Positions 24,649 to 36,800 of a stretch of DNA of 64,000 nucleotides are shown here, piece after piece. The DNA is from Rhizoclosmatium globosum (taxonomy: Eukaryota > Chytridiomycota > Chytridiomycetes > Chytridiales > Chytriomycetaceae). Positions within the stretch are counted from its first letter, which is position 1. Every line of letters starts with the position of its first letter. Under the pieces are notes generated by a model. That model searched no databases. It saw only the letters and a list, made by a program, of their open reading frames with translations, and had not been told where the DNA came from. The position numbers and the translations under genes were made by a program. The stretch spans positions 124,001-188,000 of the forward strand of contig MCGO01000016.1 of NCBI GenBank assembly GCA_002104985.1. Reading direction: 5' to 3'.

Positions 24649-27348
24649 TCACTTCCTGTGTAGCATCAACTATGCTTACACACATTGCCAAAAGCAACAC
24701 ACTGAACTCACCTCCATTCGTCTCCAAATTTGCAGAGCTTTCCCTTGTAGTTGTTTTGATACTCTTCGTAGATTTTCAAGGTGCTGGCATATCTGTGTAA
24801 AAGGTGAGTACACTAGTCACCACAACACACTCAACTCACCTCCATTCGTCTCCAAATTTGCAGAGCTTTCCCTTGTAGTTGTTTTGATACTCTTCGTAGA
24901 TTTCGAAGGTGCTGGCATATCTGTGTAAAACGTGAGTACACTAGTCACCACAACACACTCAACTTACCTCCATTCGCCTCCAAATTTGCAGAGCTTTCCC
25001 TCGTAGTTGTTTTGATACTCTCCGTAGATTTCGAAGGTGCTGGCAATTCTGTGTAAAACGTGAGTACACTAGTCACCACAACACACTCAACTTACCTCCA
25101 TTCGCCTCCAAACTCGCACAGCTTTCCCTTGTAGTTGTTTTGATACTCTTCGTAGATTTCGAAGGTGCTGGCATATCTGTGTAAAACGTGAGTACACTAG
25201 TCACCACAACACACTCAACTTACCTCCATTCGTCTCCAAATTTGCAGAGCTTTCCCTCGTAGTTGTTTTGATACTCTTCGTAGATTTTGAAGGTGCTGGC
25301 ATATCTGTGTAAAACGTGAGTACACTAGTCACCACAACACACTCAACTCACCTCCATTCGTCTCCAAATTTGCAGAGCTTTCCCTTGTAGTTGTTTTGAT
25401 ACTCTTCGTAGATTTTCAAGGTGCTGGCATATCTGTGTAAAAGGTGAGTACACTAGTCACCACAACACACTCAAACCTCCATTCGTCTCCAAATTTGCAG
25501 AGCTTTCCCTCGTAGTTGTTTTGATACTCTCCGTAGATTTCGAAGGTGCTGACATATCTGTGTAAAAGGTGAGTACACTAGTCACCACAACACACTCAAC
25601 TCACCTCCATTCGTCTCCAAATTTGCAGAGCTTTCCCTTGTAGTTGTTTTGATACTCTTCGTAGATTTCGAAGGTGCTGGCAATTCTGTGTAAAACGTGA
25701 GTACACTAGTCACCACAACACACTCAACTTACCTCCATTCGCCTCCAAACTCGCACAGCTTTCCCTTGTAGTTGTTTTGATACTCTTCGTAGATTTCGAA
25801 GGTGCTGGCATATCTGTGTAAAACGTGAGTACACTAGTCACCACAACACACTCAACTTACCTCCATTCGCCTCCAAACTCGCACAGCTTTCCCTTGTAGT
25901 TGTTTTGATACTCTTCGTAGATTTCGAAGGTGCTGGCATATCTGTGTAAAAGGTGAGTACACTAGTCACCACAACACACTCAACTTACCTCCATTCGTCT
26001 CCAAATTTGCAGAGCTTTCCCTTGTAGTTGTTTTGATACTCTTCGTAGATTTCGAAGGTGCTGGCAATTCTGTGTAAAACGTGAGTACACTAGTCACCAC
26101 AACACACTCAACTCACCTCCATTCGTCTCCAAATTTGCAGAGCTTTCCCTCGTAGTTGTTTTGATACTCTCCGTAGATTTCGAAGGTGCTGACATATCTG
26201 TGTAAAAGGTGAGTACACTAGTCACCACAACACACTCAACTCACCTCCATTCGTCTCCAAATTTGCAGAGCTTTCCCTTGTAGTTGTTTTGATACTCTTC
26301 GTAGATTTCGAAGGTGCTGGCAATTCTGTGTAAAACGTGAGTACACTAGTCACCACAACACACTCAACTTACCTCCATTCGCCTCCAAACTCGCACAGCT
26401 TTCCCTTGTAGTTGTTTTGATACTCTTCGTAGATTTCGAAGGCTGGCATATCTGTGTAAAACGTGAGTACACTAGTCACCACAACACACTCAACTTACCT
26501 CCATTCGTCTCCAAATTTGCAGAGCTTTCCCTCGTAGTTGTTTTGATACTCTTCGTAGATTTTGAAGGTGCTGGCATATCTGTGTAAAAGGTGAGTACAC
26601 TAGTCACCACAACACACTCAACTCACCTCCATTCGTCTCCAAATTTGCAGAGCTTTCCCTTGTAGTTGTTTTGATACTCTTCGTAGATTTCGAAGGTGCT
26701 GGCATATCTGTGTAAAACGTGAGTACACTAGTCACCACAACACACTCAACTTACCTCCATTCGCCTCCAAACTCGCACAGCTTTCCCTTGTAGTTGTTTT
26801 GATACTCTTCGTAGATTTCGAAGGTGCTGGCATATCTGTGTAAAAGGTGAGTACACTAGTCACCACAACACACTCAACTTACCTCCATTCGTCTCCAAAT
26901 TTGCAGAGCTTTCCCTTGTAGTTGTTTTGATACTCTTCGTAGATTTCGAAGGTGCTGGCAATTCTGTGTAAAACGTGAGTACACTAGTCACCACAACACA
27001 CTCAACTTACCTCCATTCGCCTCCAAACTCGCACAGCTTTCCCTTGTAGTTGTTTTGATACTCTTCGTAGATTTCGAAGGTGCTGGCATATCTGTGTAAA
27101 AGGTGAGTACACTAGTCACCACAACACACTCAACTCACCTCCATTCGTCTCCAAATTTGCAGAGATTTCCCTCGTAGTTGTTTTGATACTCTCCGTAGAT
27201 TTCGAAGGTGCTGGCATATCTGTGTAAAACGTGAGTACACTAGTCACCACAAGACACTCAACTCATCTCCATTTGCCTTCAAACTCGCAGATTTATCCCT
27301 CGTCGTTGAGTTGACACTCTCCGTAGAATTCGACGGTGCTGCTATAAT
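24649..27348 (-). repeat. Tandem array of about 21 exon-intron-like 128-bp units
   Basis: Each unit on the minus strand reads as an 81-nt exon and a 47-nt intron. The donor is GTGAGT or GTAAGT, the acceptor is TTTTACACAG in nearly every unit, and 81 is divisible by 3. In the frame that stays open through the array the exon reads YASTFEIYEEYQNNYKGK..LC-K/E-FGDEWR, with codons split AG|A at every junction. The left end has a further intron (24656-24711) into a terminal exon giving Arg-Lys-stop (24649), then AATAAA. The right-most unit (27267-27348) is diverged, with donor GT changed to AT and an in-frame TAA. One unit lacks four intron bases near 25470 and one lacks two exon bases near 26437. 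Related exon-like units occur at 14.6, 15.7 and 16.8-17.0 kb. All three minus-strand frames of the consensus are open, so coding is not proven; the splice-site pattern is the stronger evidence. Confidence 0.6.
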
Positions 27349-27419
27349 CTGTGTAAATGAGAGCCTGTGTGAATGACCACATATGGTGTTTGAAGAAAAG
27401 ATATGCAAAGACGATTTAT

Positions 27420-27794
27420 TCAGTATTTTTGGGTAAGGATAGGAACAGAAGACAGAGGACATACAATGCAGAAATCTGCAAGTGGATCGCCACGTTTCAT
27501 CTTTAAGACTTGTTCCCTTGCATTAATGACATCAACAACTGGATGAATCCAACGAATCCGCGGATTATAAGCATATACATGGGAAATGACATTACAGCCA
27601 CATGGTAGGTGTGTGCGAGTTCGAAGAATGGAGTCCTGAGGAATACGCACTTCCAAACATGGGTCAATACTACGTCTCTGACCAGGCTTCACGTCGTAAT
27701 CAAATGCATTGTATACCGTCCAAGAATGATCAGGATTTACATGTGGATCAATAGCACGACGAGATGGCTTGCGATATGGAATGTGGAAGGTCAT
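27420..27794 (-). CDS. dUTPase-like fold protein, probably non-catalytic
   Basis: Intact 124-residue frame from ATG 27794. The order YNAFDYDVKPGQRR ... VRIPQDSILRTRT ... VVDVINAREQVLKMKRGDPL resembles the beta-strand pattern of dUTPase-family proteins (V-x-PG near the start, hydrophobic strand plus IP, and N-x(7)-K-x-K-x-GD near the end). The catalytic RSG motif, the substrate Asp/Tyr motif and the C-terminal P-loop-like arm are not visible, so activity is doubtful. AATAAA follows the stop directly. It lies within the mobile insertion, next to the OB-fold-like gene on the same strand, which suggests an element accessory gene. Alternative: an unrelated all-beta protein. Confidence 0.4.
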   Translation of the reverse strand: MTFHIPYRKPSRRAIDPHVNPDHSWTVYNAFDYDVKPGQRRSIDPCLEVRIPQDSILRTRTHLPCGCNVISHVYAYNPRIRWIHPVVDVINAREQVLKMKRGDPLADFCIVCPLSSVPILTQKY

Positions 27795-27891
27795 GATGTT
27801 TTAAAGAACAAAATTGTACATTTGAGATAACATTCCATTTATTCAACACATAAACACGATAATGCAAAAAAGCAACAAATATTTAACAAAA

Positions 27892-28458
27892 TCATTCACT
27901 GGGTCTGACACGCTTAGCTTTAGGTGGAGTGGATTCATTTGTAGTTGCAGGCTTCGTTCCACAAAAAGAGAGGTGAGAGTATTTAACTTGAAAGGAATTA
28001 TCCTTAAAGCCAACTACAGTGCCACTGTAGCAACCGCGGGTATCAGTCATTCGATCTGGCCAACGCAACGTCACATCGGCATTGATAATAGTGGGAGTAA
28101 AAGAAAAGGTAAATACAGAATCTTTGGCTTTAGTCACGTAGTCATATGATGGATTGGAAGTAACAGTAAGAATATGGGAAGGGGAAGTAGTAGCAGCAAC
28201 GCCATGAACTGATAAATGAAGTTCTGCAGTAGAATACTCTGCTTGTGGATTTATGTCGAGTTCCGTGCAGGATGATGCCCAGAAAACCGGATTCCCTGGG
28301 TTGGCAATGGTTCCACTGGCCGCAACGGAGTCGCCAATGTGAAGTTTCTTGAAAACCTTCAAATTGACATTGAAGTTTTCTCCAACTTGTACCAAGTAGT
28401 AGCCTTCTTGAGAGGTTGGTACACCGGAAATGTCGCCGACGAGACTGAATGTGGCCAT
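27892..28458 (-). CDS. Predicted OB-fold, single-strand DNA-binding-like protein
   Basis: Intact 188-residue frame from ATG 28458 (MATFSLVGDISG). Two consecutive all-beta segments (about residues 10-70, then 82-160) alternate short hydrophobic strands and glycines (LVQVGENFNVNLKVF, HIGDSVAASGTI; then GCYSGTVVGFKDNSFQVKY). A basic tail ends KAKRVRPSE. This suits a two-OB-fold SSB/RPA-like protein, a class of accessory gene known from some Helitrons. That assignment is inference from strand pattern only. It ends 97 bp upstream of the dUTPase-like ORF on the same strand, and its start lies about 160 bp inside the right end of the insertion. Confidence 0.4.
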   Translation of the reverse strand: MATFSLVGDISGVPTSQEGYYLVQVGENFNVNLKVFKKLHIGDSVAASGTIANPGNPVFWASSCTELDINPQAEYSTAELHLSVHGVAATTSPSHILTVTSNPSYDYVTKAKDSVFTFSFTPTIINADVTLRWPDRMTDTRGCYSGTVVGFKDNSFQVKYSHLSFCGTKPATTNESTPPKAKRVRPSE

Positions 28459-28621
28459 TTTTTGTTCTGATAAGGGAAAAAGGAAAGGAGTGGCGAAGAC
28501 TATGACAAACAAGGAGTCATACAATATCATTTCTTTATCATCTTGCAAAAGAAAAGACAGAAAAGAACAATAAAACGAAGAAGAAATAAAAAAATCCGAG
28601 GACCTAACCAAAGCTTCGTTT

Positions 28622-28885
28622 GCACGCACGTTCTTCCCATTTGGCTATCCAACTATCCATCCAAAACAAACAGAGAGAAGAATGCAGACAATCCATCCAT
28701 TGGCTTCTTCAGATGTCCTGTTCCACTTACTGCCATGGATACCCCTCAAACACACTCTGTTCTTCGTCTGCTTTCGAAACTGATCAACGAGGCTGTGATT
28801 ATAGCCTCGCCCTTTATCCTCCAGTCCGATCAAGACACTCTCAACATCAATTCTCTCGCACTATCCGCGATTCTCAGAATGAAAC
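28622..28885 (+). pseudogene. Truncated 5' part of the gene at 42.2 kb
   Basis: Nearly identical to 42203-42460, including the frame LRLLSKLINEAVIIASPF and NSLALSAILRMK. It departs from that gene right after ILRMK (near 28885) and joins unrelated sequence. The same junction is present in inverted orientation at 40810-40891, so the truncation predates the inverted duplication. Its left neighbour is the insertion end. Confidence 0.6.
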
Positions 28886-28886
28886 A

Positions 28887-29126
28887 TCACTTAGACCCAA
28901 CCCTCTCTATTTGCTGAATCAAATCAGTGAGTTTTTGCTGTAAATTGAAGTGCGGATGCTGTATTCTTGAGTGCAAAGAGGACCATGACTTAAGGACTCC
29001 CTTGCGAGTTGCAAGAGCTTTTTGAGTCGTTTTTAGTTTCTTCATAGAATGTATCTTTACGTTCAAAACAGTTGAATAACCTTTTCCAAGAACGACATTT
29101 GAAACCCGAATGACAGTGAGCGACAC
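28887..29126 (-). CDS. Small basic hypothetical protein, copy 1
   Basis: About 79 residues, no ATG at the open end (the frame runs from about 29126), basic and Ser/Thr-rich, with VVLGKGYSTVLNVKI and MKKLKTTQKALATRK. The Gly-x-Gly-x-x-x-V pattern recalls a kinase nucleotide loop, but nothing else of a kinase follows. It lies head to head with the 29304 gene, and the arrangement is repeated at 40565-40800. Unrecognised; could be a 5' exon or a chance frame. Confidence 0.25.
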   Translation of the reverse strand: MSLTVIRVSNVVLGKGYSTVLNVKIHSMKKLKTTQKALATRKGVLKSWSSLHSRIQHPHFNLQQKLTDLIQQIERVGSK

Positions 29127-29303
29127 TGCAGGGCAACAAACTTTCTCGCATTAAGAAATATTTTTAATACCGCCGTTAGTGCATAAATCACTCGTAACCA
29201 TTCTCTTCCATCTCTCTTCCATCTCTCTTGTTTCTTCCTGTTTCATTTGGGCGGGAAAAGAATCCCACCAGAACCAGCACCCAGAACTGAATCTGTTGCC
29301 GCG

Positions 29304-30624
29304 ATGGCTTCCTCGTCGTCCTACTCGATGTCTTCTCCTATTCCCGCATTCACAACAACGCGAAGCATCGCACAAGAGGCCGAGCGAACCTGTCAAATCA
29401 GAGTACTCACTAATGAAATGAAGGACCTCCTCGGACCTGACGGACAGGTGCGCCTTATGGATGTATTTCATTCGGAAAAGTGGAAGCATCTCTGTGGTGC
29501 AACAAGAACCTGGGAAACTGTTCGTGGCTATTTACGAGCTGGTGACATCTTGGCCGCGATTCCAATAACAAAGTGCCCAACGAGCCGGTGCCTCTTCGCG
29601 ACTATACCTTCACTTCTCAAAATGCTGGAAATATTGGGAACAGCCAGTACATTGAATCGCTTGATTGACCTGAGTGCCTTTGCCATCCCAACGCCATCTA
29701 CCATTTCTATGCATATTCCGTCTCAACCAAACGCATTGCAGCAGTGATCCGAGTGATCTGAGCCTGAGTATTGATCAAATTGAAAGAATGGCTTCCTTGA
29801 CTATGGATGACTCCGATGAGGAGCGAATGAAGTCGTTGCTTACGAAACTGTTTTGATATGCCAAAACTTGATCCAATGAAGTTCAATCTCCTTCTCCAAA
29901 CCATAAAATCGCCACTGATTATCACTGCTGTTGATCCTGTCGCTGAATTTGCTCGAATCAATGTTGACGCCACTTCCTGCTTCTCATTCAGCAAATCGTT
30001 GATGGTCCTCTTTGTTCTTGCCGGATCTCCTGCCTTCAATAGTCACATTGCAAAACTGTTTCTCAGATTCTGGCTGGTGGAAAACGTTGTTTACCCAATT
30101 GTTCCAGTGGAACGTACGTTATACTTGATTGACCGTTTCAATGTCTTGCAGCCACTCTCTTTTACTAGGATCTTTTATTTGCTCAAGCGGAGCACAAGGC
30201 CTCTATGCCTGCATATCAAAGATTCTCTAAATGCTGGGTTCTCTGGACATGAGAACACAGCCATACTTTTACGAATTGCGTTCAGTATGTCAGTAGAAAG
30301 TATAATGGTCGGAGATGCCATTGATGAAGAATTTGTCACAACCCTCTTGGCATTGATGAACTTTGAAGATCCACATGCAGCACTTATTTTAATTCACTTT
30401 GTGTGGCTCCATCTTCGGCGTAAGTTATCTGCTCTGGTAACTTGACTTTTGTTTCTCATCTTTTTTCCACAGCTGAGCTCTGTATTTCCCTTCTTGCCAG
30501 AAAAAATGTGCAAGTAACTCCAGCAAACATGTCAATTTGTGCTCAGTCAACAGGTTTTCTTGCCTTGTACGAAAGTATGCAACGAATCATTGCTGAAAGT
30601 GATCCTCTAGAGTGGAATGAGTAA
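29304..30624 (+). CDS. Hypothetical protein, left-arm copy of an inverted gene pair
   Basis: Not recognised. The ATG at 29304 begins MASSSSYSMSSPIPAF, followed by mostly helical sequence (SLLKMLEILGTASTLNRLIDL, MDDSDEERMKSLLTKLF, SLMVLFVLAGSPAFN, LLALMNFEDPHAAL). It ends with a conserved acidic tail ESDPLEWNE at 30624. One intron (30420-30472) precedes the last exon. Frame breaks near 29745 and 29855 are absent at the same sites in the right-arm copy (39077-40387), which again suggests read errors. The first about 800 bp match the other copy almost exactly; the rest is clearly diverged. No domain, signal or membrane segment is evident. Confidence 0.6.
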
Positions 30625-30839
30625 TTTGGTATCGTTCTTCTCCTTCCACTCCATCTCGTGTTCAGAGAAACTTCCGAATAATAATGCCCTTATTTGAATG
30701 TTAAATCCATTGTGTTTGAAAAACTAAAATGAACTCCCAATGCCAAGATGCGACAGAATTCCAGAATACCACTCAAATCCCAATCCCCTAACCACACTTA
30801 TAACCCTAAGACCCATTTTGTGAAATGAAACCATTAAAA

Positions 30840-33800
30840 TCCCAATGCCCTAACACCTGATGTCATAAAATGCAGTCGTATGGTTTTTGGGATGAATTTG
30901 AGCCAATGATGGCCAACCAGATTATTTTCTGGTTGACTTTCGAACTGCACACAAGACCCATTTGTGAAATGTAACACTCCAATATGAATGCCCTAACCAC
31001 ACTGATGTCATAAAATGCATTGTATGGTTTTGGGATGAATTTGAGCCAATGATGGCCAACCAGATTATTTTCTGGTTGACTTTCGAACCACACACAAGAC
31101 CCATTTCGTGAAATGTAACACTCCAATATGAATGCCCTAACCACACTGATGTCATAAAATGCAGTCGTATGGTTTTGGGGATGAATTTGAGCCAATGATG
31201 GCCAACCAGATTATTTTCTGGTTGACTTTCGAACTGCACACAAGACCCATTTCGTGAAATGTAACACTCCAATATGAATGCCCTAACCACACTGATGTCA
31301 TAAAATGCAGTCGTATGGTTTTGGGATGAATTTGAGCCAATGATGGCCAACCAGATTATTTTCTGGTTGACTTTCGAACTGCACACAAGACCCATTTTCG
31401 TGAAATGTAACACTCCAATATGAATGCCCTAACACACTGATGTCATAAAATGCAGTCGTATGGTTTTGGGATGAATTTGAGCCAATGATGGCCAACCAGA
31501 TTATTTTCTGGTTGACTTTCGAACTGCACACAAGACCCATTTTTGTGAAATGTAACACTCCAATATGAATGCCCTAAGCACACTGATGTCATAAAATGCA
31601 GTCGTATGGTTTTGGGATGAATTTGAGCCAATGATGGCCAACCAGATTATTTTCTGGTTGACTTTCGAACCACACACAAGACCCATTTGTGAAATGTAAC
31701 ACTCCAATATGAATGCCCTAACCACACTGATGTCATAAAATGCAGTCGTATGGTTTTGGGATGAATTTGAGCCAATGATGGCCAACCAGATTATTTTCTG
31801 GTTGACTTTCGAAACACACACAAGACCCATTTCGTGAAATGTAACACTCCAATATGAATGCCCTAACCACACTGATGTCATAAAATGCAGTCGTATGGTT
31901 TTGGGATGAATTTGAGCCAATGATGGCCAACCAGATTATTTTCTGGTTGACTTTCGAACTGCACACAAGACCCATTTGTGAAATGTAACACTCCAATATG
32001 AATGCCCTAACCACACTGATGTCATAAAATGCAGTCGTATGGTTTTGGGATGAATTTGAGCCAATGATGGCCAACCAGATTATTTTCTGGTTGACTTTCG
32101 AACTGCACACAAGACCCATTTGTGAAATGTAACACTCCAATATGAATGCCCTAAGCACACTGATGTCATAAAATGCAGTTGCATGGTTTTGGGATGAATT
32201 TGAGCCAATGATGGCCAACCAGATTATTTTCTGGTTGACTTTCGAACCACACACAAGACCCATTTGTGAAATGTAACACTCCAATATGAATGCCCTAACC
32301 ACACTGATGTCATAAAATGCAGTCGTATGGTTTTGGGATGAATTTGAGCCAATGATGGCCAACCAGATTATTTTCTGGTTGACTTTCGAACCACACAAGA
32401 CCCATTTCGTGAAATGTAACACTCCAATATGAATGCCCTAACCACACTGATGTCATAAAATGCAGTCGTATGGTTTTGGGATGAATTTGAGCCAATGATG
32501 GCCAACCAGATTATTTTCTGGTTGACTTTCGAAACTGCACACAAGACCCATTTGTGAAATGTAACACTCCAATATGAATGCCCTAACACACTGATGTCAT
32601 AAAATGCAGTCGTATGGTTTTGGGATGAATTTGAGCCAATGATGGCCAACCAGATTATTTTCTGGTTGACTTTCGAACCACACACAAGACCCATTTCGTG
32701 AAATGTAACACTCCAATATGAATGCCCTAACCACACTGATGTCATAAAATGCAGTCGTATGGTTTTGGGATGAATTTGAGCCAATGATGGCCAACCAGAT
32801 TATTTTCTGGTTGACTTTCGAACTGCACACAAGACCCATTTGTGAAATGTAACACTCCAATATGAATGCCCTAACCACACTGATGTCATAAAATGCAGTC
32901 GTATGGTTTTTGGGATGAATTTGAGCCAATGATGGCCAACCAGATTATTTTCTGGTTGACTTTCGAACTGCACACAAGACCCATTTCGTGAAATGTAACA
33001 CTCCAATATGAATGCCCTAACCACACTGATGTCATAAAATGCAGTCGTATGGTTTTGGGATGAATTTGAGCCAATGATGGCCAACCAGATTATTTTCTGG
33101 TTGACTTTCGAACCACACACAAGACCCATTTCGTGAAATGTAACACTCCAATATGAATGCCCTAAGCACACTGATGTCATAAAATGCAGTCGTATGGTTT
33201 TGGGATGAATTTGAGCCAATGATGGCCAACCAGATTATTTTCTGGTTGACTTTCGAACTGCACACAAGACCCATTTCGTGAAATGTAACACTCCAATATG
33301 AATGCCCTAAGCACACTGATGTCATAAAATGCAGTCGTATGGTTTTGGGATGAATTTGAGCCAATGATGGCCAACCAGATTATTTTCTGGTTGACTTTCG
33401 AACACACACAAGACCCATTTGTGAAATGTAACACTCCAATATGAATGCCCTAACCACACTGATGTCATAAAATGCAGTCGTATGGTTTTTGGGATGAATT
33501 TGAGCCAATGATGGCCAACCAGATTATTTTCTGGTTGACTTTCGAACTGCACACAAGACCCATTTCGTGAAATGTAACACTGAATCCTAATGCCCTAACC
33601 ACACTGATGTCATAAAATGCAGTCGTATGGTTTGGGATGAATTTGAGCCAATGATGGCCAACCAGATTATTTTCTGGTTGACTTTCGAACTGCACACAAG
33701 ACCCATTTCGTGAAATGTAACACTCAATCCTAATGCCCTAACCACACTGATGTCATAAAATGCAGTCGTATGGTTTTTGGGATGAATTTGAGCCAATGAT

Positions 33801-36800
33801 GGCCAACCTATTTTCTGGTTGACTTTCGAACCACACACAAACCCTTTCGTGAAATGTAACACTCCTAATGCCCTAACCACACTGATGTCATAAAATGCAG
33901 TCGTATGGTTTTTGGGATGAATTTGAGCCAATGATGGCCAACCAGATTATTTTCTGGTTGACTTTCGAACCACACACAAGACCCATTTCGTGAAATGTAA
34001 CACTCCAATATAATGCCCTAACCACACTGATGTCATAAAATGCAGTCGTATGGTTTTGGGATGAATTTGAGATGATGGCCAACCAGATTATTTTCTGGTT
34101 GACTTTCGAACCACACACAAGACCCATTTCGTGAAATGTAACACTCCAATATGAATGCCCTAACCACACTGATGTCATAAAATGCAGTCGTATGGTTTTT
34201 GGGATGAATTTGAGCCAATGATGGCCAACCAGATTATTTTCTGGTTGACTTTCGAACCACACAAAACCCTTTGTGAAATGTAACACTCCAATATGAATGC
34301 CCTAACCACACTGATGTCATAAAATGCAGTCGTATGGTTTTGGGATGAATTTGAGCAATGATGGCCAACCAGATTATTTTCTGGTTGACTTTCGAACCAC
34401 ACACAAGACCCATTTCGTGAAATGTAACACTGAATCCTAATGCCCTAAGCACACTGATGTCATAAAATGCAGTCGTATGGTTTTGGGATGAATTTGAGCC
34501 AATGATGGCCAACCAGATTATTTTCTGGTTGACTTTCGAACTGCACACAAGACCCATTTGTGAAATGTAACACTCCAATATGAATGCCCTAAGCACACTG
34601 ATGTATAAAATGCAGTCGTATGGTTTTGGGATGAATTTGAGCCAATGATGGCCAACCAGATTATTTTCTGGTTGACTTTCGAACCACACAAGACCCATTT
34701 CGTGAAATGTAACACTCCAATATGAATGCCCTAACCACACTGATGTATAAAATGCAGTCGTATGGTTTTGGGATGAATTTGAGCCAATGATGGCCAACCA
34801 GATTATTTTCTGGTTGACTTTCGAACTGCACACAAGACCCATTTCGAAATGTAACACTCCAATATGAATGCCCTAACCACACTGATGTATAAAATGCAGT
34901 CGTATGGTTTTGGGATGAATTTGAGCCAATGATGGCCAACCAGATTATTTTCTGGTTGACTTTCGAACCACACACAAGACCCATTTTGAAATGTAACACT
35001 CCAATTGAATGCCCTAACCACACTGATGTCATAAAATGCAGTCGTATGGTTTTGGGATGAATTTGAGCCAATGATGGCCAACCAGATTATTTTCTGGTTG
35101 ACTTTCGAACCACACACAAGACCCATTTCGTGAAATGTAACACTCCAATATGAATGCCCTAAGCACACTGATGTCATAAAATGCAGTCGTATGGTTTTGG
35201 GATGAATTTGAGCCAATGATGGCCAACCAGATTATTTTCTGGTTGACTTTCGAACCACACACAAGACCCATTTTTGAAATGTAACACTCCAATATAATGC
35301 CCTAACCACACTGATGTCATAAAATGCAGTCGTATGGTTTTGGGATGAATTTGAGCCAATGATGGCCAACCAGATTATTTCTGGTTGACTTTCGAACCAC
35401 ACACAAACCCTTTCGTGAAATGTAACACTGAATCCTAATGCCCTAACCACACTGATGTATAAAATGCAGTCGTATGGTTTTGGGATGAATTTGAGCCAAT
35501 GATGGCCAACCAGATTATTTCTGGTTGACTTTCGAACTGCACACAAACCCATTTCGTGAAATGTAACACTCCAATATGAATGCCCTAACCACACTGATGT
35601 CATAAAATGCAGTCGTATGGTTTTGGGATGAATTTGAGCCAATGATGGCCAACCAGATTATTTTCTGGTTGACTTTCGAACCACACAAGACCCATTTCTT
35701 GAAATGTAACACTCAATATGAATGCCCTAACCACACTGATGTCAAAAATGCAGTCGTATGGTTTTTGGGATGAATTTGAGCCAATGATGGCCAACCAGAT
35801 TATTTCTGGTTGACTTTCGAACACACACAAGACCCATTTCGTGAAATGTAACACTCCAATATGAATGCCCTAACCACACTGATGTCATAAAATGCAGTCG
35901 TATGGTTTTGGGATGAATTTGAGCCAATGATGGCCAACCAGATTATTTTCTGGTTGACTTTCGAACCACACACAAACCCATTTCTTGAAATGTAACACTC
36001 CAATATGAATGCCCTAACCACACTGATGTTATAAAATGCAGTCGTATGGTTTTTGGGATGAATTTGAGCCAATGATGGCCAACCAGATTATTTTCTGGTT
36101 GACTTTCGAACCACACACAAAACCCGTTTCTTGAAATGTAACACTCAATATGAATGCCCTAACCACACTGATGTCATAAAATGCAGTCGTATGGTTTTGG
36201 GATGAATTTGAGCAATGATGGCCAACCAGATTATTTCTGGTTGACTTTCGAACCACACACAAACCCATTTCGTGAAATGTAACACTCCAATATGAATGCC
36301 CTAACCACACTGATGTCATAAAATGCAGTCGTATGGTTTTTGGGATGAATTTGAGCCAATGATGGCCAACCAGATTATTTTCTGGTTGACTTTGAACCAC
36401 ACACAAAACCCATTTCTTGAAATGTAACACTCAATCCTAATGCCCTAACCACACTGATGTCATAAAATGCAGTCGTATGGTTTTGGGATGAATTTGAGCA
36501 AGTGATGGCCAACCAGATTATTTTCTGGTTGACTTTGAACCACACACAAACCCGTTTCGTGAAATGTAACACTCCAATATGAATGCCCTAACCACACTGA
36601 TGTCATAAAATGCAGTCGTATGGTTTTGGGATGAATTTGAGCCAATGATGGCCAACCAGATTATTTTCTGGTTGACTTTCGAACTGCACACAAGACCCAT
36701 TTCGTGAAATGTAACACTCCAATATGAATGCCCTAAGCACACTGATGTCATAAAATGCAGTCGTATGGTTTTCGGGATGAATTTGAGCCAATGATGGCCA

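Larger units (their letters stand above)
13892..28618. mobile_element. 14.7 kb composite insertion, defined by an empty site at 42200
   Basis: In copy 2 of the locus, sequence runs uninterrupted ..GAAAATTT-GCACGCACG.. (TTT at 42200-42202). Here the left half ends ..GAAAATTT at 13891 and the right half starts TTT-GCACGCACG at 28619. The intervening sequence is therefore an insertion, flanked by TTT (a 3-bp duplication or microhomology). It contains a 49-bp direct duplication at its left edge (13887-13983), then three head-to-tail elements. All recognisable mobile genes of the window lie inside it. Confidence 0.8.
16194..28622 (+). mobile_element. Full-length rolling-circle (Helitron/Helentron-like) element, about 12.4 kb
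   Basis: Starts TCTGTCCGTCTGTCC after TTTG and ends ..ACCAAAGCTTCGTTTG, like elements (a) and (b). It carries, left to right: two diverged exon-like units (16.80-16.99 kb), a hairpin (17110-17141), a Rep/helicase gene (+), the 21-unit exon-like array (-), a dUTPase-like ORF (-) and an OB-fold-like ORF (-). No terminal inverted repeats are visible. Head-to-tail joining with shared ends, a T-rich target and a Helitron-type protein fit rolling-circle transposition. The ends lack the canonical TC...CTRR. It is possible that the Helitron core (about 17.1-24.6 kb) is nested inside an older repeat. Confidence 0.5.
28801..30650 (+). repeat. Left arm of inverted duplication
   Basis: Matches 39060-40891 in inverted orientation, near-identical from 28801 to about 30100 and diverged but alignable to about 30650. 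The satellite array occupies the space between the arms. Confidence 0.8.

Noticed and set aside
24700..27350. CRISPR-like array
   Set aside because: Repeats are 128 bp with no unique spacers, and the setting is a eukaryotic genome. The units are contiguous and exon/intron-like.
13892..28618. LTR retrotransposon, because of the chromodomain
   Set aside because: No LTRs, primer-binding site, reverse transcriptase, RNase H or integrase motifs found; the only replication protein is Helitron-type.
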